A stretch of DNA of 64,000 bases from Undaria pinnatifida (Eukaryota > Sar > Phaeophyceae > Laminariales > Alariaceae): assembly GCA_012845835.1 (NCBI GenBank), contig JABAKD010000026.1, forward strand, positions 3,240,199 to 3,304,198, given 5' to 3'. The notes under the pieces are model-generated. The model was not told where the DNA came from. It saw only the letters and a list, made by a program, of their open reading frames with translations, and ran no database searches. Both the position numbers and the translations under genes were made by a program. How positions within the stretch are numbered: position 1 is the stretch's first letter; each line of letters opens with the position of its first letter. This document shows, piece after piece, positions 42,701 to 54,700 of the stretch.

Positions 42701-45700
42701 ACGCAGCAGCAGCAACAGCAGCAGTGGCAGGTCGTGCATGCACAGAGTACCGGTGCTCGTATATGATGTAATATGGCACACTTATTTTTTCATGCGGCCG
42801 TACCACACCGCATTGCAAAGCACAACGACCACTTTTTTTGCCACACGCAACTAACCGAAGAAAGACACGGCAACAGAAGCACGCCACCGTGCCGCTGTGC
42901 TTCTGCTGCCGCTGCTGTGGCGGTGTTAGTGTTGTTGTATAGTTCTCCATATAATAGGTACCTGGTACGTGTGGCGTACACGTGCGTTTGATAACCTGGA
43001 CCAAACCCAAACGCCCGCCAGCAGCTGAACATTTGCAGACCATAGCCCGAAACGATCGAAAGGCGGAGCAGTAGGCAGCAGGTGCAATTTTTCAAGTCTG
43101 CACAGCCCAGAAGGTGATTTTTTAACGACCACAGGAAATAAATCGTAAGTATGTTCATGTACTGACATGGTACCCAGGTGTAAATTTGTATGGTATCCCA
43201 TGGGCATACTGGGATACAAGCATGCCGGTATGTACGTGGCACACAGACTACATGGCGATACTATGATGCTAGTTCAATAAGGTTCCGTACCTCCAGGGTC
43301 GTGAAGACAAAAAAACACCTGCTGATACTTGTATATATGATACAGTCATGGCCCTTCTGTATTTTTAGCGCCTTGCCAAATGACAATACCGGCGCTAAAG
43401 TGAGACCCCGAAGCCGAAGTATCTTGGAATGGTGCGGTACTCTCTAGGACGAGTCATGGCAAGAGATTTTCGCGGCACGAAACTAGGGTCCCGCTCTGCA
43501 GGGTATCATGGCGCACTGCGCGGGACTGCACCTGGCACATGATACATGTAGGAGGATAGTATTCACGTCAACATTCTCGTACATGCGTTTTTTTTCTTCT
43601 TTTTTTTCCTCACATCTTCACTTTGCAGCTTCTGGACAAGCCGTGGTCACAGGTGTCGTCCCTTCTTCCCCCCGTTTCTTGCCTTCAATTTTTTTATCGC
43701 GCATAGAGTTCAGCAATCCCACTGCTCGTCGATTTTTCATCGAGTGTTGCGAACTCACGCTCTCGCGCTTTCCGCAAGTCAATTTGTGCACAAGAAAAAG
43801 TCCCAACGAATTTATACGAGTGTGCACTCGCCGGGGCTCGAACTCATGAAACTGACCTATACCGGGCTCGAGGATAACCTGATACGCCATCGGGGCGACC
43901 GGCTTTTACGTATTATTCCAGTTTGGTGTTGACGTGTCTAGTACAGCGCTGGGTACCTAGTAAGAAACAAGGTAATACGAAAGCCGGATTGATATGTACA
44001 TAAAAACGAGAACTCGGGGAGCCGCTACAAGTATACTGGATGTACCTGGTGGTGTAGAACGCACCGGTGCTTAGAAGACGAAATCCAGGCTGAAGCACGA
44101 TTGCTGTTACTTGTCAAGGTGTTGTGTCCTATATGTCCTATACTACCGTACCAAGAACCAAGGGTAATACGGCGGTGTTTGCGGCATATCTACCAAATTT
44201 TGGTTGAGTAGGAAGACACATCGGACAACAACATAGTAATAGTAATGAAACCGACGAACGTCGTTACCCAAGACCAACCCAAACCACATAAAACGAGCAA
44301 AGACGGGCCGAAACAACACTTCTAACCTAATTTTCGGTGGGTCGGGTCAGCTTTGGGTTGTGCCGTTCGTAGGTTGCCATGCTATTCCTACTATTGCTGT
44401 ATTGTTATGCGATGGGTTTTCCTCCTAAACCAAAAGTTGGTGTATATCTCGCAAACACCCTCCTAATGCTTTTCATTCAGAGAGATTGGTAGATGCCGGT
44501 GGTCATGGGAGAAGTCACGATTCCCGCATTTCGCCTCGTACGTTTGTTTCTATTTTTGCCCGACTGTCAGGACGTACCTGTGGTATATCTCTGTCTCGTA
44601 GTTTGTGATCACCACCACAGAGCTTGCCTACCTTTAGGATGAGGCATTGGCATGGACACTGGGGGTGCTGGGTGTCGATGACCGGAAATTGCGGTTTAAC
44701 CTGATGAACAAACGCACGCACACGGTCAGCGTGTGTTCGTTAAAGTTTTTGTCACAAAGAAATATCACACCCCTATTATTGTAAATCCCAGAGAGTAAGT
44801 GGTCTGGTCAATGGATAGATTTGTCCCTTTCTGCACTGCGCTCCTATTAATACCCCTGGCGGTGTTATTTGTTGTTTGTTGCGTGTGCTACAGTAGTGTT
44901 TATTTTTTTTGGTTCCCTGTTTTTTTCCGATTGCCACATCATACGTATTAATTGTCTACACGGTCAGCGTGCCGATGTCGAAGTTTTTGTACTGAGAAGT
45001 GTACCCCCCGTAAACGCCAGGTAGTATGGCAGTGCAGTGCTGTTTTTTTTCTTCATGAAACGACACCTCAGCTGTGAGACCGAGAGTTGCGTCGAAAGTC
45101 GTATTTGGCAAGCTTCGTGTGATACTTGGATCGAGCATGCTATGGGGTGGTGTCTAATTGAAGGATATGCTCTACTGACTCTCCCACCCGTTGTCATGTA
45201 TAACTTGATACAGCCAGATGACTGCACGGCACGGGGCATCTAATAAGAAACAGGATAAAAAGAAAGGCGCTATGACATTTACAGGAATATCGGAAATCCA
45301 AGAACCGTTATGCTGAAGTTTTGTGTACCTATAAACACCTCTCCGCAATAGGAAAGCCATCCTGGGTCCGTAGTTATGTTTCTTACATTGGGTGTCCTAT
45401 GCTGTATTCGTACGTGGTGTAGAAGTGTAGAGCGTGACCCACCAGCAATTTCTTGCATTTTTTACCGGCTAAAGCCGCCAGCACCAAGTGGCTACTTACT
45501 TACCGCTACCACCGCTAAGTGCTACATTAAGGGCGGTGGTACTGGTACTGGTTACTGGTCACTTTTTCTCCCCGCGCCTGGAACGGCTCAAAGACCCCCC
45601 CCACTTTACTTCAGTTTTTTTTTTTTTTTTTTTTTTTTCATCCTCCGGCGGATGAGGAAAAAGCGGGGGGGTATTTACAGCATATTTGAAAAAAAAAAAA

Positions 45701-48700
45701 AAAACTTCAGCTGTGAGATCAACCAAAAATGATTTTATGATCAAAACTCAGCTTTGCAAGCTGCGTGTGTGTGATACTTTGATCGCGCGTGTCACGGGGT
45801 GTGCGTACCCTCGTGAACGACACAGGTCGGTGACTCCCCTGCTAATGCCAGGGTCAACAGGACTAACACGTTCAGCCTTGTTCTGCGCACGGAAACTGTA
45901 TAACCCGCATCGAGGGGGACAAAACCAGACATTTGCATATTATAGCATACTATGTGTATATATGGTATAGTGTACTCATAGGAGACGTGCTTGTTTGAGT
46001 ACAAGCCGATATGATGCGTACCATCACGCACATGAAAATGTATCGGTGCCAGGTGCCAGATTTTTGTAAGCGGCGATTTTGGGAAAAGCTGAATTACGGG
46101 GCTGTAGTGTGCAATACGTGGCATCGTGCTTGTCGCAATCGAAGCGACGCAAGTTGTTTTTCTTTCGCGTAACGATTGCGAGCGCAGAAGCAGCAGCAGT
46201 GCCCTGGCAGGAGGCAAAAGCCTGGAGCGGCACAATGATGTATACTTCAAAGTAGTTAGTCTTTGTAACTACAGTACTGTACGTAGGCATTATTTATTTT
46301 GCGTCACATGATGTCGGCACAGCATATCATTGTGGATCAGATGGAGAGGGTTCTCAAAAGTCGGGCAATTTTTTATTTTCTGTTTATAACTCGTATGGCA
46401 TCGTGCATGCGCGCAAACCAACATTTCAACTTCTGTATGTCTGCCGTGTGTTGGATCGAATTGACCGGTACTCAGCTACTGCATACTGCATGTAACCAGC
46501 GGGATACGCCGGTCAAGGGTGTTGTGCCCCCCTCCCCCCCTCCGAAGAATATAGGCCTGTGACGCCTGTTACCTATACCCCCCCCGGATAGAGCCGTGGT
46601 CAACATATAAAACCATTGCATCAGCCCTGTGGGCCATATCGTATTTTCTAAATTCCGGCCTCACTGACTGGTAGTGGTCAGTCGTTTTGAAAATCATTAT
46701 GCGCATTTGGGGAATAACTGGGACTAAAAAAATGGCGAAAAAGTACTTGGGGAATGGATGTATATTGCGGTTGTTGTATATTCATACATGGGAGGCATTT
46801 GATTAAATGAGGTCCACGTTTGTTTGGAGTCGGCTCTTTGATATCACATCTCTCTTGTTGTTGTTGTTCTCACATTAACTCGCATAATCAAGTCCGTGGT
46901 CACAGGACAGGCTCCAGTCACTCTGGAGCTGAGGAATACCCCAGGAAAAAACACAAACAACCCAAGGTGGTACACGATTTACTCGTATGCCGCCTCTTGT
47001 ATGCCTGCACCATGCGCTGTGTACCTCGAGCCACGAGCCACGAAACCCCAATCAATGCTATTAATAATATGCTAAAACTGTGTCTGACATGCTGTATGCG
47101 TACAATAATACGGTTGGCACTGAATGACTAAATATATTTACTGTTGTATGTGTGATGTTCATCTCTGTCTCGTAGTTTGTGACGACAGAGCTTGTCTCTA
47201 GCATGACAAATAGGCACGGACGCTGGGTGTGTGCTGGATGTAGATGGTTGAAATAACAAAGTTATGTGAAGAACACCCAAACACACCCAAACAAACACAA
47301 ACACAAATATGTTCGCCCAACGACAAATAGTCCCATCATCCAACGGATTTAATTCGACGCTTACCCCATCTAACAGGCAAAATATCAGCAAATATAAAGC
47401 GTGCGTAGCAAATTTCTGGATACTAGTGCCCACATGCCTCGTGCCATTGCCATATTTTGCGGGGCCCACTCTAGGCTACTATCTGTAACGCTCTTAGACC
47501 AACCCCAACCCCATTACACGTGCGCGCCCGTTTTAGGAGGATGGGCTACTCTTACCTGGATTATTTTTTTGAAGATATTGTTTTGCCGTGAAGGGGTTAT
47601 GTCTACGAAACCCGTTCACTTCGCATCTTCGACAGATAACCGATCGCCACTTGATTATCTTGATCTTGATATTTTGATCTTTCGGGGACGATCTGCATGG
47701 TCTATATGATCTAGCTCATGTTATATCATGTTACCTCATGTTACGTGGTGGGAGCCGTACGATCTGCATGGTCTAGCATTTTTTTTCCAGGGTTGGATCT
47801 GTACTCTCTATGCACCTCGTACATATCTTGCACAACGTACCGTAGCGGCAGCTATGTGATCTGCTACTCTTGTAGATGGTCTAGATGATCTAGATGATCT
47901 AGATGATCTATATGGTTTAGATCGCGATCTGTCCGCGGTGTGTAGCCTTTCAATACTACGAAAATGACTTCACTCTAATTTCAAGTAGTTTATCCCCAGA
48001 AAAGTGTCTGCAGTCCTACAATCGTTGAACACTAAATAGTTTTTTGGGGAGCGAGGTATTCAGGCCAAGCAAGTGGCACAGCGGTCCACTACTCGTACTC
48101 AAAGATGCTGCTTTTGTGCCAGGTACGAATTACGAATGTATGATAAGTTACAATATCACTGACCGTTCGCTGATATATAGTCGTATCGGTTTTTCGATGC
48201 TTTTGCTTTTGTCGGTAGCAGTCAAAGTGCTCCACCTATTCCAACGATTCCCCCATCGCATCATGCGCCGGGAGGGGGAAGGGGGGTGTACTCCGCCAGT
48301 GCATGGCGGTAGTCGTATGACCATGGACCCTCGCATCCCTACTGCGCCGGGACGGAGCACGTCGAGACGTATGCACCGGTATGGACCTGGCACATCGTAG
48401 GCTGACTCCCGTTTCACTTTTATATGTTTCTGGTGGAGGCATGAATTGCGTCAGCTGTGATATGCGTGTACCACCTTGGGTTGTTTGTGTTTTTCCCTTG
48501 GGTATTCTTCAGCTCCAGAGTAACTGGAGCCTGTCCCGAGACCACGGACTTGATTATGCGAGTTAATGTGAGAACAACAACAATAACAACGTCGGGTTTT
48601 TACCACCGAGGCAGACATTGCTTGCACCAAGCGCGAAGCACCGTGAGGCGTTCGGCGAGTCGCATGAAGGGTGAACTGCATGCTTCCAAGAACCGTTCAT

Positions 48701-51700
48701 ATGATGGACTTCGGCACCTTGCGCCTACTTTCTTGCTTATGGATGACAGCGCCAATGAGTTACTTTTTTTCTGGTGTGGCCACTTCAGAGACAACAATGG
48801 TAATTACTGCGTAACTGCCTCGTGGGTGCCTTACCATATGTACACTACGTGATGCGATCATTCCCCTTGCGCGAAGTTAGGGTTCTCCACCCCGCACAAT
48901 ATGATCTAACTCGACAACCATCATGGTGATCGCCCCCAAAAAAAACGATACCCTGGTTGTCTAGCTCACGCAGTGATTGGCATGTTTTACAGCGTCGGTG
49001 CCAACCAACGCCAAAGCCAATATACATATACTGTAATATTTTACAGCTTCGGTGCCAACCGAGGCCAACTAATATATACATACAAAATGGGGGGGGGAAG
49101 GAATTAACGATTAGGAAGGCTTTGGTATTGGTCACCATTCGCCGCGCCTCAAGAGATCCAGCATGTGTTGGACGTCCATGGGTGCAAAGAACGGGCTAAC
49201 GCGGGGAAAACCCACAGGCACCTGGACCCTGGTGTCTCCACTTTCCACCAGATATATTTTCCTTCATGTATTCGTTACGATCACCCGCGACTGTACAGCT
49301 GTGCTCCTGCTGTGTCCCTATTATTCGTGCCTAATTGCAGTATATAGGGGTCCCGCGATAATGCGGTGGTGTGCTATAGAGAGCAACATGACCGCCTTGT
49401 TGGGGGAAGCAGTCTTACTCATTCCGGGTTATGAGTACTTTAGTGCTATTCCCCAGTCGCGCCAAGCGATGTTGACCGCCTTGTATCGGGATACCGCCTT
49501 ACTCAGACCCTCATATTGGAGGGACCCTACTGTATCCCCTGCTGTATTAATAACATGCTATTCTTAAGAGGAGGGGGGATGTCTGATCTAAATTTTGCCG
49601 GCGATGCGCGTTGGTTACACTATAAACCATACGTTTCGGCTGACTTTCTGTGCGACCGAGTCATCTTCGTCTGCACCCCCCATACACATGAATGGTGAAT
49701 ACAGTACTATTTTGCCATTTTAACATTGTGGTCCTTTTTTTTCGTGAGTCGCGTTTGGTTGAAGTCGCCCGCGAAACATTTCTGGAAATCTAAAAGTAGA
49801 CCAGGCAACCCATCTAACATTGGTCATTCTGCGAGATTTCGGAAGCGGCGGTATACGCCTTGAATTTTTCCGCGTGGGCATTTTATTAGGAATACTGTCC
49901 CTATTATATTGCAACTACTAGTAGCGGTCCGTCTATAGTGCCGGTTGAGTAGTGCCGGTTGCCCGGCATCGTGCCTGCGAAATCGCTTGGCATAGATGAC
50001 AACAACCAGTAGTGGAAGTATGCGGAGAAGTGCCGCTATAGTGCCGGCTGGCACATGCCAGCGCTGTAGATGGCTGAATCACTACACTAGTGCTGTTAAC
50101 AATATGACCGGGCGGATCTTCCAGGGACCGACCGACCTGTTCACTCTTGCTCTGTTTCGCGCGCTTATAGTCACTTTTCTGTGGGATGAAGGTACGGCTG
50201 TATACCCAACCCAATGCTACCCCTAAATCTATTCCTGTAGATGGCCGACCTATCCGGACCTATCCCTGAGACGAAACCGCAGCCAAGCCACGGTAGCAGT
50301 GGGTAGGGGGGGGGGTTGTTGCATTTTTTTGGGCCTTCTTTTGCAGTGGCTCGGGGTTACTCGCGCGAGTCACCCCCCTGGTCTTTTGCGATGTTGAGGT
50401 TTGGTACTGCTGTTATACTATTACCAGGTATGCTATTATGCTAATGTTAATAGTGTTAATAGTGTCAATCTTGCCACATAAATCACCGCAATGGAATGGT
50501 TAGCTACGGGTTATCGCCTGACATATGTTTGTCGGTGAGATACAGAGTATAGGTCAGTTTCGTGAGTTCGAATCCCCCCGAGTGCATACTCGTGTAAATC
50601 GTGGGGACTTTTTATTGCGCACAAATTGACTTCCGGAAAGCGCGAGAGCGTGAGTTAGCAACACTAGATAAAAAATCGACGAGCAGTGGGATTGCTGAAC
50701 CCTATGCGCGATAAGAAATGAAGGCAAGAACCGGGGGGAAGGGATGACACCTGTGACCACGGCCTGCCAGAAGCTGGAAAGTAGAAGTGTGCGGGAAAAA
50801 AAAAAAATGAGTCACTCGTGCGAGTATGATAGTTTATGTTAGGATGATAGGATGATAGGATGATAGTAGGTATGTATGGTATAATAGTATGTATGATATG
50901 GTATGGTATGGTATGGTATGGTATGATATCATATAACATCATATCACATGATATCATATCATATCATATCATATCATATCATATCATATCATATTATATC
51001 ATATCGTATCGTATCGTATCATACGATGTGATATGATATGATATGATAGCTCAAACACGGAGGTGAAAAAGGGGGTACCCCCCCCTACGTTAGCCTTGGT
51101 GTCACTCTAAGGAGTCAGAAGCGGGACTGCGCCGCTTTCGCGTCGCGCGAATACTTTCCGAAGTGCGGACCACGATTCCGATTTGCAGACCGCGATTCTC
51201 CTTGTTGGCGAGCTGTTGTTGGCCAAGAAGAGGGAGTAGAAACTTGCGAGGATTTTCCGTCCGAACATTTTGTTAGGACTACTGGTACGACCCCCGGAGC
51301 GAAAGGATTCAAACGGCAATCTTACGAAAGGACGTTGTTGTTGTTGCTGTTGTTGTTGTTGTTGTTGTTGTTCCAGGTACCAGGTATGCCAGCATAGATT
51401 TGCTTTCCTGAAAGTGTTCCCCCGCATCTTTTCCGACCCCAACGAAAATCACGCTTACTTGTAACCCTTATGCTGTGATACAGGTTCAGGATTCGATCGA
51501 TATGTTGCTGTTGTAGGCGCCGGGATTTGCGAAAGCTGGAGGATAGGTTATGGATTCGGCTGCACCAGCTGCAGGAAAAGGAAAACGAGATTCACCGGCA
51601 GAGGACGGCCATCCTATCAAGGCTGCTGCTTCCAGGTGATGACTCATACTAAGTATTATCCAAGGGCACATTATCATTTCTTCGAGAAAAGGGTTGGCGT

Positions 51701-54700
51701 GCACTTGGAATGTTAATATTATATACCCCTAACCGTACCCGTGACTGCATCAAACCCTATCAACCAGTGCAGGGATAGTCCCCTTCGTCGGGTGTCCTAC
51801 GTTATGGTGTTTTCTTCGTTTGACGTGGTTAACTCTTAACCCTCATCCTAAGCCATGCTGCCTTCGCCTCGTACGCAGCAGTGCTGCTGCTTCGAGGTGA
51901 TGACATGATGCTATTAAAGGGTAGCTTACCGCTTCTTCGAGGCAATGGTTGACATGCCATTTGAATTGTGTCTATCATATCCCTGAACCTAACCCTACCG
52001 AACCCAGTGAAGTCAACCATTGGAGGGATCACCCCCTTCGTCTCGTACACAGCGTGCCTCAACCAGTTGCTCGATTAGGTGGTAAGGTCTGCTGGTCGGC
52101 TTGCGACGCGTGCTACGATCGATGTATTAAGGTATAATTAAGGTATACCCCTTTTTGGCAAAAAAACGTTTTGCTGAATTGACAGGGCTCCTTAACCCCA
52201 AGCCTTGGGAATGTTTCCATTCTTCTCTTGCAGTACCAGGGTATGTTATGTTTTTGTTTTTAATGCCTAGGCCATGGGATGGTTAGTTCATCACAAAATG
52301 CGCTTTCGGTTTTAATCTAATCACAGTATTAATAACATTAATAGAAGTCACCTCTTGGATCAGGGATACCTACCATTGTTTATCAACCATTGTTTTATCA
52401 AACGAACAACCTTGCAGGGAAAAAAAACAATGGTTGGCGTACCTCTGCTGTGGCATGCAGCATGTGTCAGGATATCCGAGAAAAAGGTCGGCATACTGCT
52501 TGAATTTTGACGAACCCTAACCCTGTAACCCTAACCCAACGAAACCCGTTCAACCAATGCTATTAATAGCAGTAGTACGCTTCGGCTCTTGCACAGCAGT
52601 GTGTGCCAACCGTTTTTTTCCAAGGAATGGGAAAAAGCTCCACTGGCCCGTAGCTTACCCTTCATTCGCAGTAGAGCTTACCACTTTTTCGATAACATGG
52701 TTGACGTGCACTGTGTACGAGACGAAGGGGGGTTCACCGTACATTGATTGGTGTGCTTCATTGGGTCAGGGTTAGGGTTAGGGTTACCGCATATATAATT
52801 TAAAGAGTATGTCAACCATGTTGTCGAAAAAGCATTAAGGTACCCTCTTCATTCGAGAGAATGATTGACATGGTTGACACGTTCAGTTGTAACCGACCTT
52901 AGCCGACCTTACATGTAGCCGTAACCAGTCGTAATCAAACCCAGCCAACCAATCCCCCTCTTCTGATGCACAGCAGTGTGCCTCAATCCATTTTATCTGA
53001 TTGGTGGTAAGCTGTACTGAGTGTAGCAGAAGTTTTACTGTCGTAAAAACTTCGATTTCCCGGAATTGAAGTGGTTATAGTTTCCCCCGACTTGGGTCAG
53101 ACATTTCCGAAAAGGGACAAACATTTTGCCTTTTTTTCTCAACTTGCTACTATTGCTGACGAGGCAACTTGTGGTATGTGCGCAGGTCGGAATAGAAATA
53201 CAAGAAGTGAAGCCGCGTTTGTTTCTGGCCCGTTTTGGATCCTGATTGGGGTCAGGGTTGGGGTTATAGGGTGGGGGTTGAGGTTGGGGTTGGATTGGCG
53301 TTGGGGTTTCACAGGGGTTGGGTTGGGTCGGTTGGGTTGGGTCGTTGGGTTGGGTTGGGTTGGGTCCACGCCCGTGCCTTGATCCCTCTTGAGTTGGTCC
53401 CTTCCTAATTCCTAACCCGCTAAGCGTGCGACAGCCGACAGCCCGACCGCTGTAAGACGTAAGGTGTAAGTAGTGGAAGTAACCCGACGGCGTTGGATGG
53501 GTTAATCCCTTTTGCCACTGAAAAAAATGCCCTCGCTCTATTCCCAAGTTGTTTTGTCCCCGAAACGGCGAGTGGGGTTCTATTGGGGGGCTTTTCACCG
53601 GTCATGGCCCGTCCCGCGGGTCGGTTCAGGAGTTTTCCAAAATATCGCGGTTCGAGCCGGCTCGGGTCAGGAGGCGTCCGAAAACCTCACGGGGCGGGTC
53701 GGATCGGGTCAGGAGGTTTTCAAATTTCACGGGTCACCCTGACCAGGTCCGACCCGCGAGAAATAAATTACCTGACACGCGAAAAGCCCTGGTCAAGTAA
53801 ACTGAAGTGTCTAGGCCAAAGCACCAGCGGCAGCATTCCTCGCTCCAATAAGTATTGCTTGTGGCTTACCTTGCGTAACTTGCGTCTCTATAGACATACA
53901 CGAGTAATTGATTGTTATTTTTTGTGCCCGCAAAACTTTACCCCCCTCGAAGCTGCACGGGACACGACGAACTAAGTCCAATCCTCGCGCGGTGGGCTAA
54001 GAAATCCTGTTAAATTCGATGAATTTGTTCTACGATTTCCACCGGCTTGGAGTGTAACGGTATTTTGCGGGTGTCGCATCGTAAAATTTTAGAATATCAT
54101 ATCATACGTAATAATAATACAAAACGAGATACCGCTTGCCACCAGATGAAAATGTAAGGATCGTGGGTGCGTTAATTTGAATACCCAAGCGGTGCTTACA
54201 TTTCCGCCCATATCGTTATACTGGGAATTCGGAGTTGAAGGGTGGCAACAACAGCTGCATGTATACTTCGAAGTTGTAATAGCAGATCATTATTTTTCGT
54301 TGTAGGATGATATCAATGCGGTGATCGACAGTTTTTATTTGTACGATCATACCAGGTATGTGGTATCGGTGATATACAACGGCTCCTTCGTACAACGACT
54401 ATGCCGTGCCCCACTGGTACATAATTGGTGACACGACGGCGACCGCTCGGCCGCGTCTCCTACTCTTATCAACTTCAACTTGAGCTAAAATCTGCAACCG
54501 AATGATCGGCTCGTAACTTGTATATTAGGTATACCAGTACAGGGTAGTGGTCTCTCTATAGTGCCGTGTGTGCCGACCAACAAACCGGCACTCTACCGGA
54601 CACCGGCACTACTGGGTGCAGTACCGACACTACTCTGTATTGTATAGGGTTCCAGTCGTGGCAAGCGATTTCACCATATGCCGGCAATTGGCACGAGCAA

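Larger units (their letters stand above)
40075..51516. other. 11.4-kb intron of the coiled-coil gene
   Basis: Holds SINE-like copies, GATC-rich block 47640-47940, AAC-tailed repeats, a MITE, microsatellites and a GC-rich block at 42150-42500. No exon with a phase-compatible join was found, but one cannot be excluded. Confidence 0.55.
51636..53030. repeat. Repeat units in intron 3 of the coiled-coil gene
   Basis: Units of about 260-400 bp share GTGCTGCTGCTTCGAGGTGA-like starts, GGTTGACATGCCATTTGAAT-like middles and CACAGCAGTGTGCCTCAA-like ends. The first unit starts inside exon 3. Confidence 0.7.
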
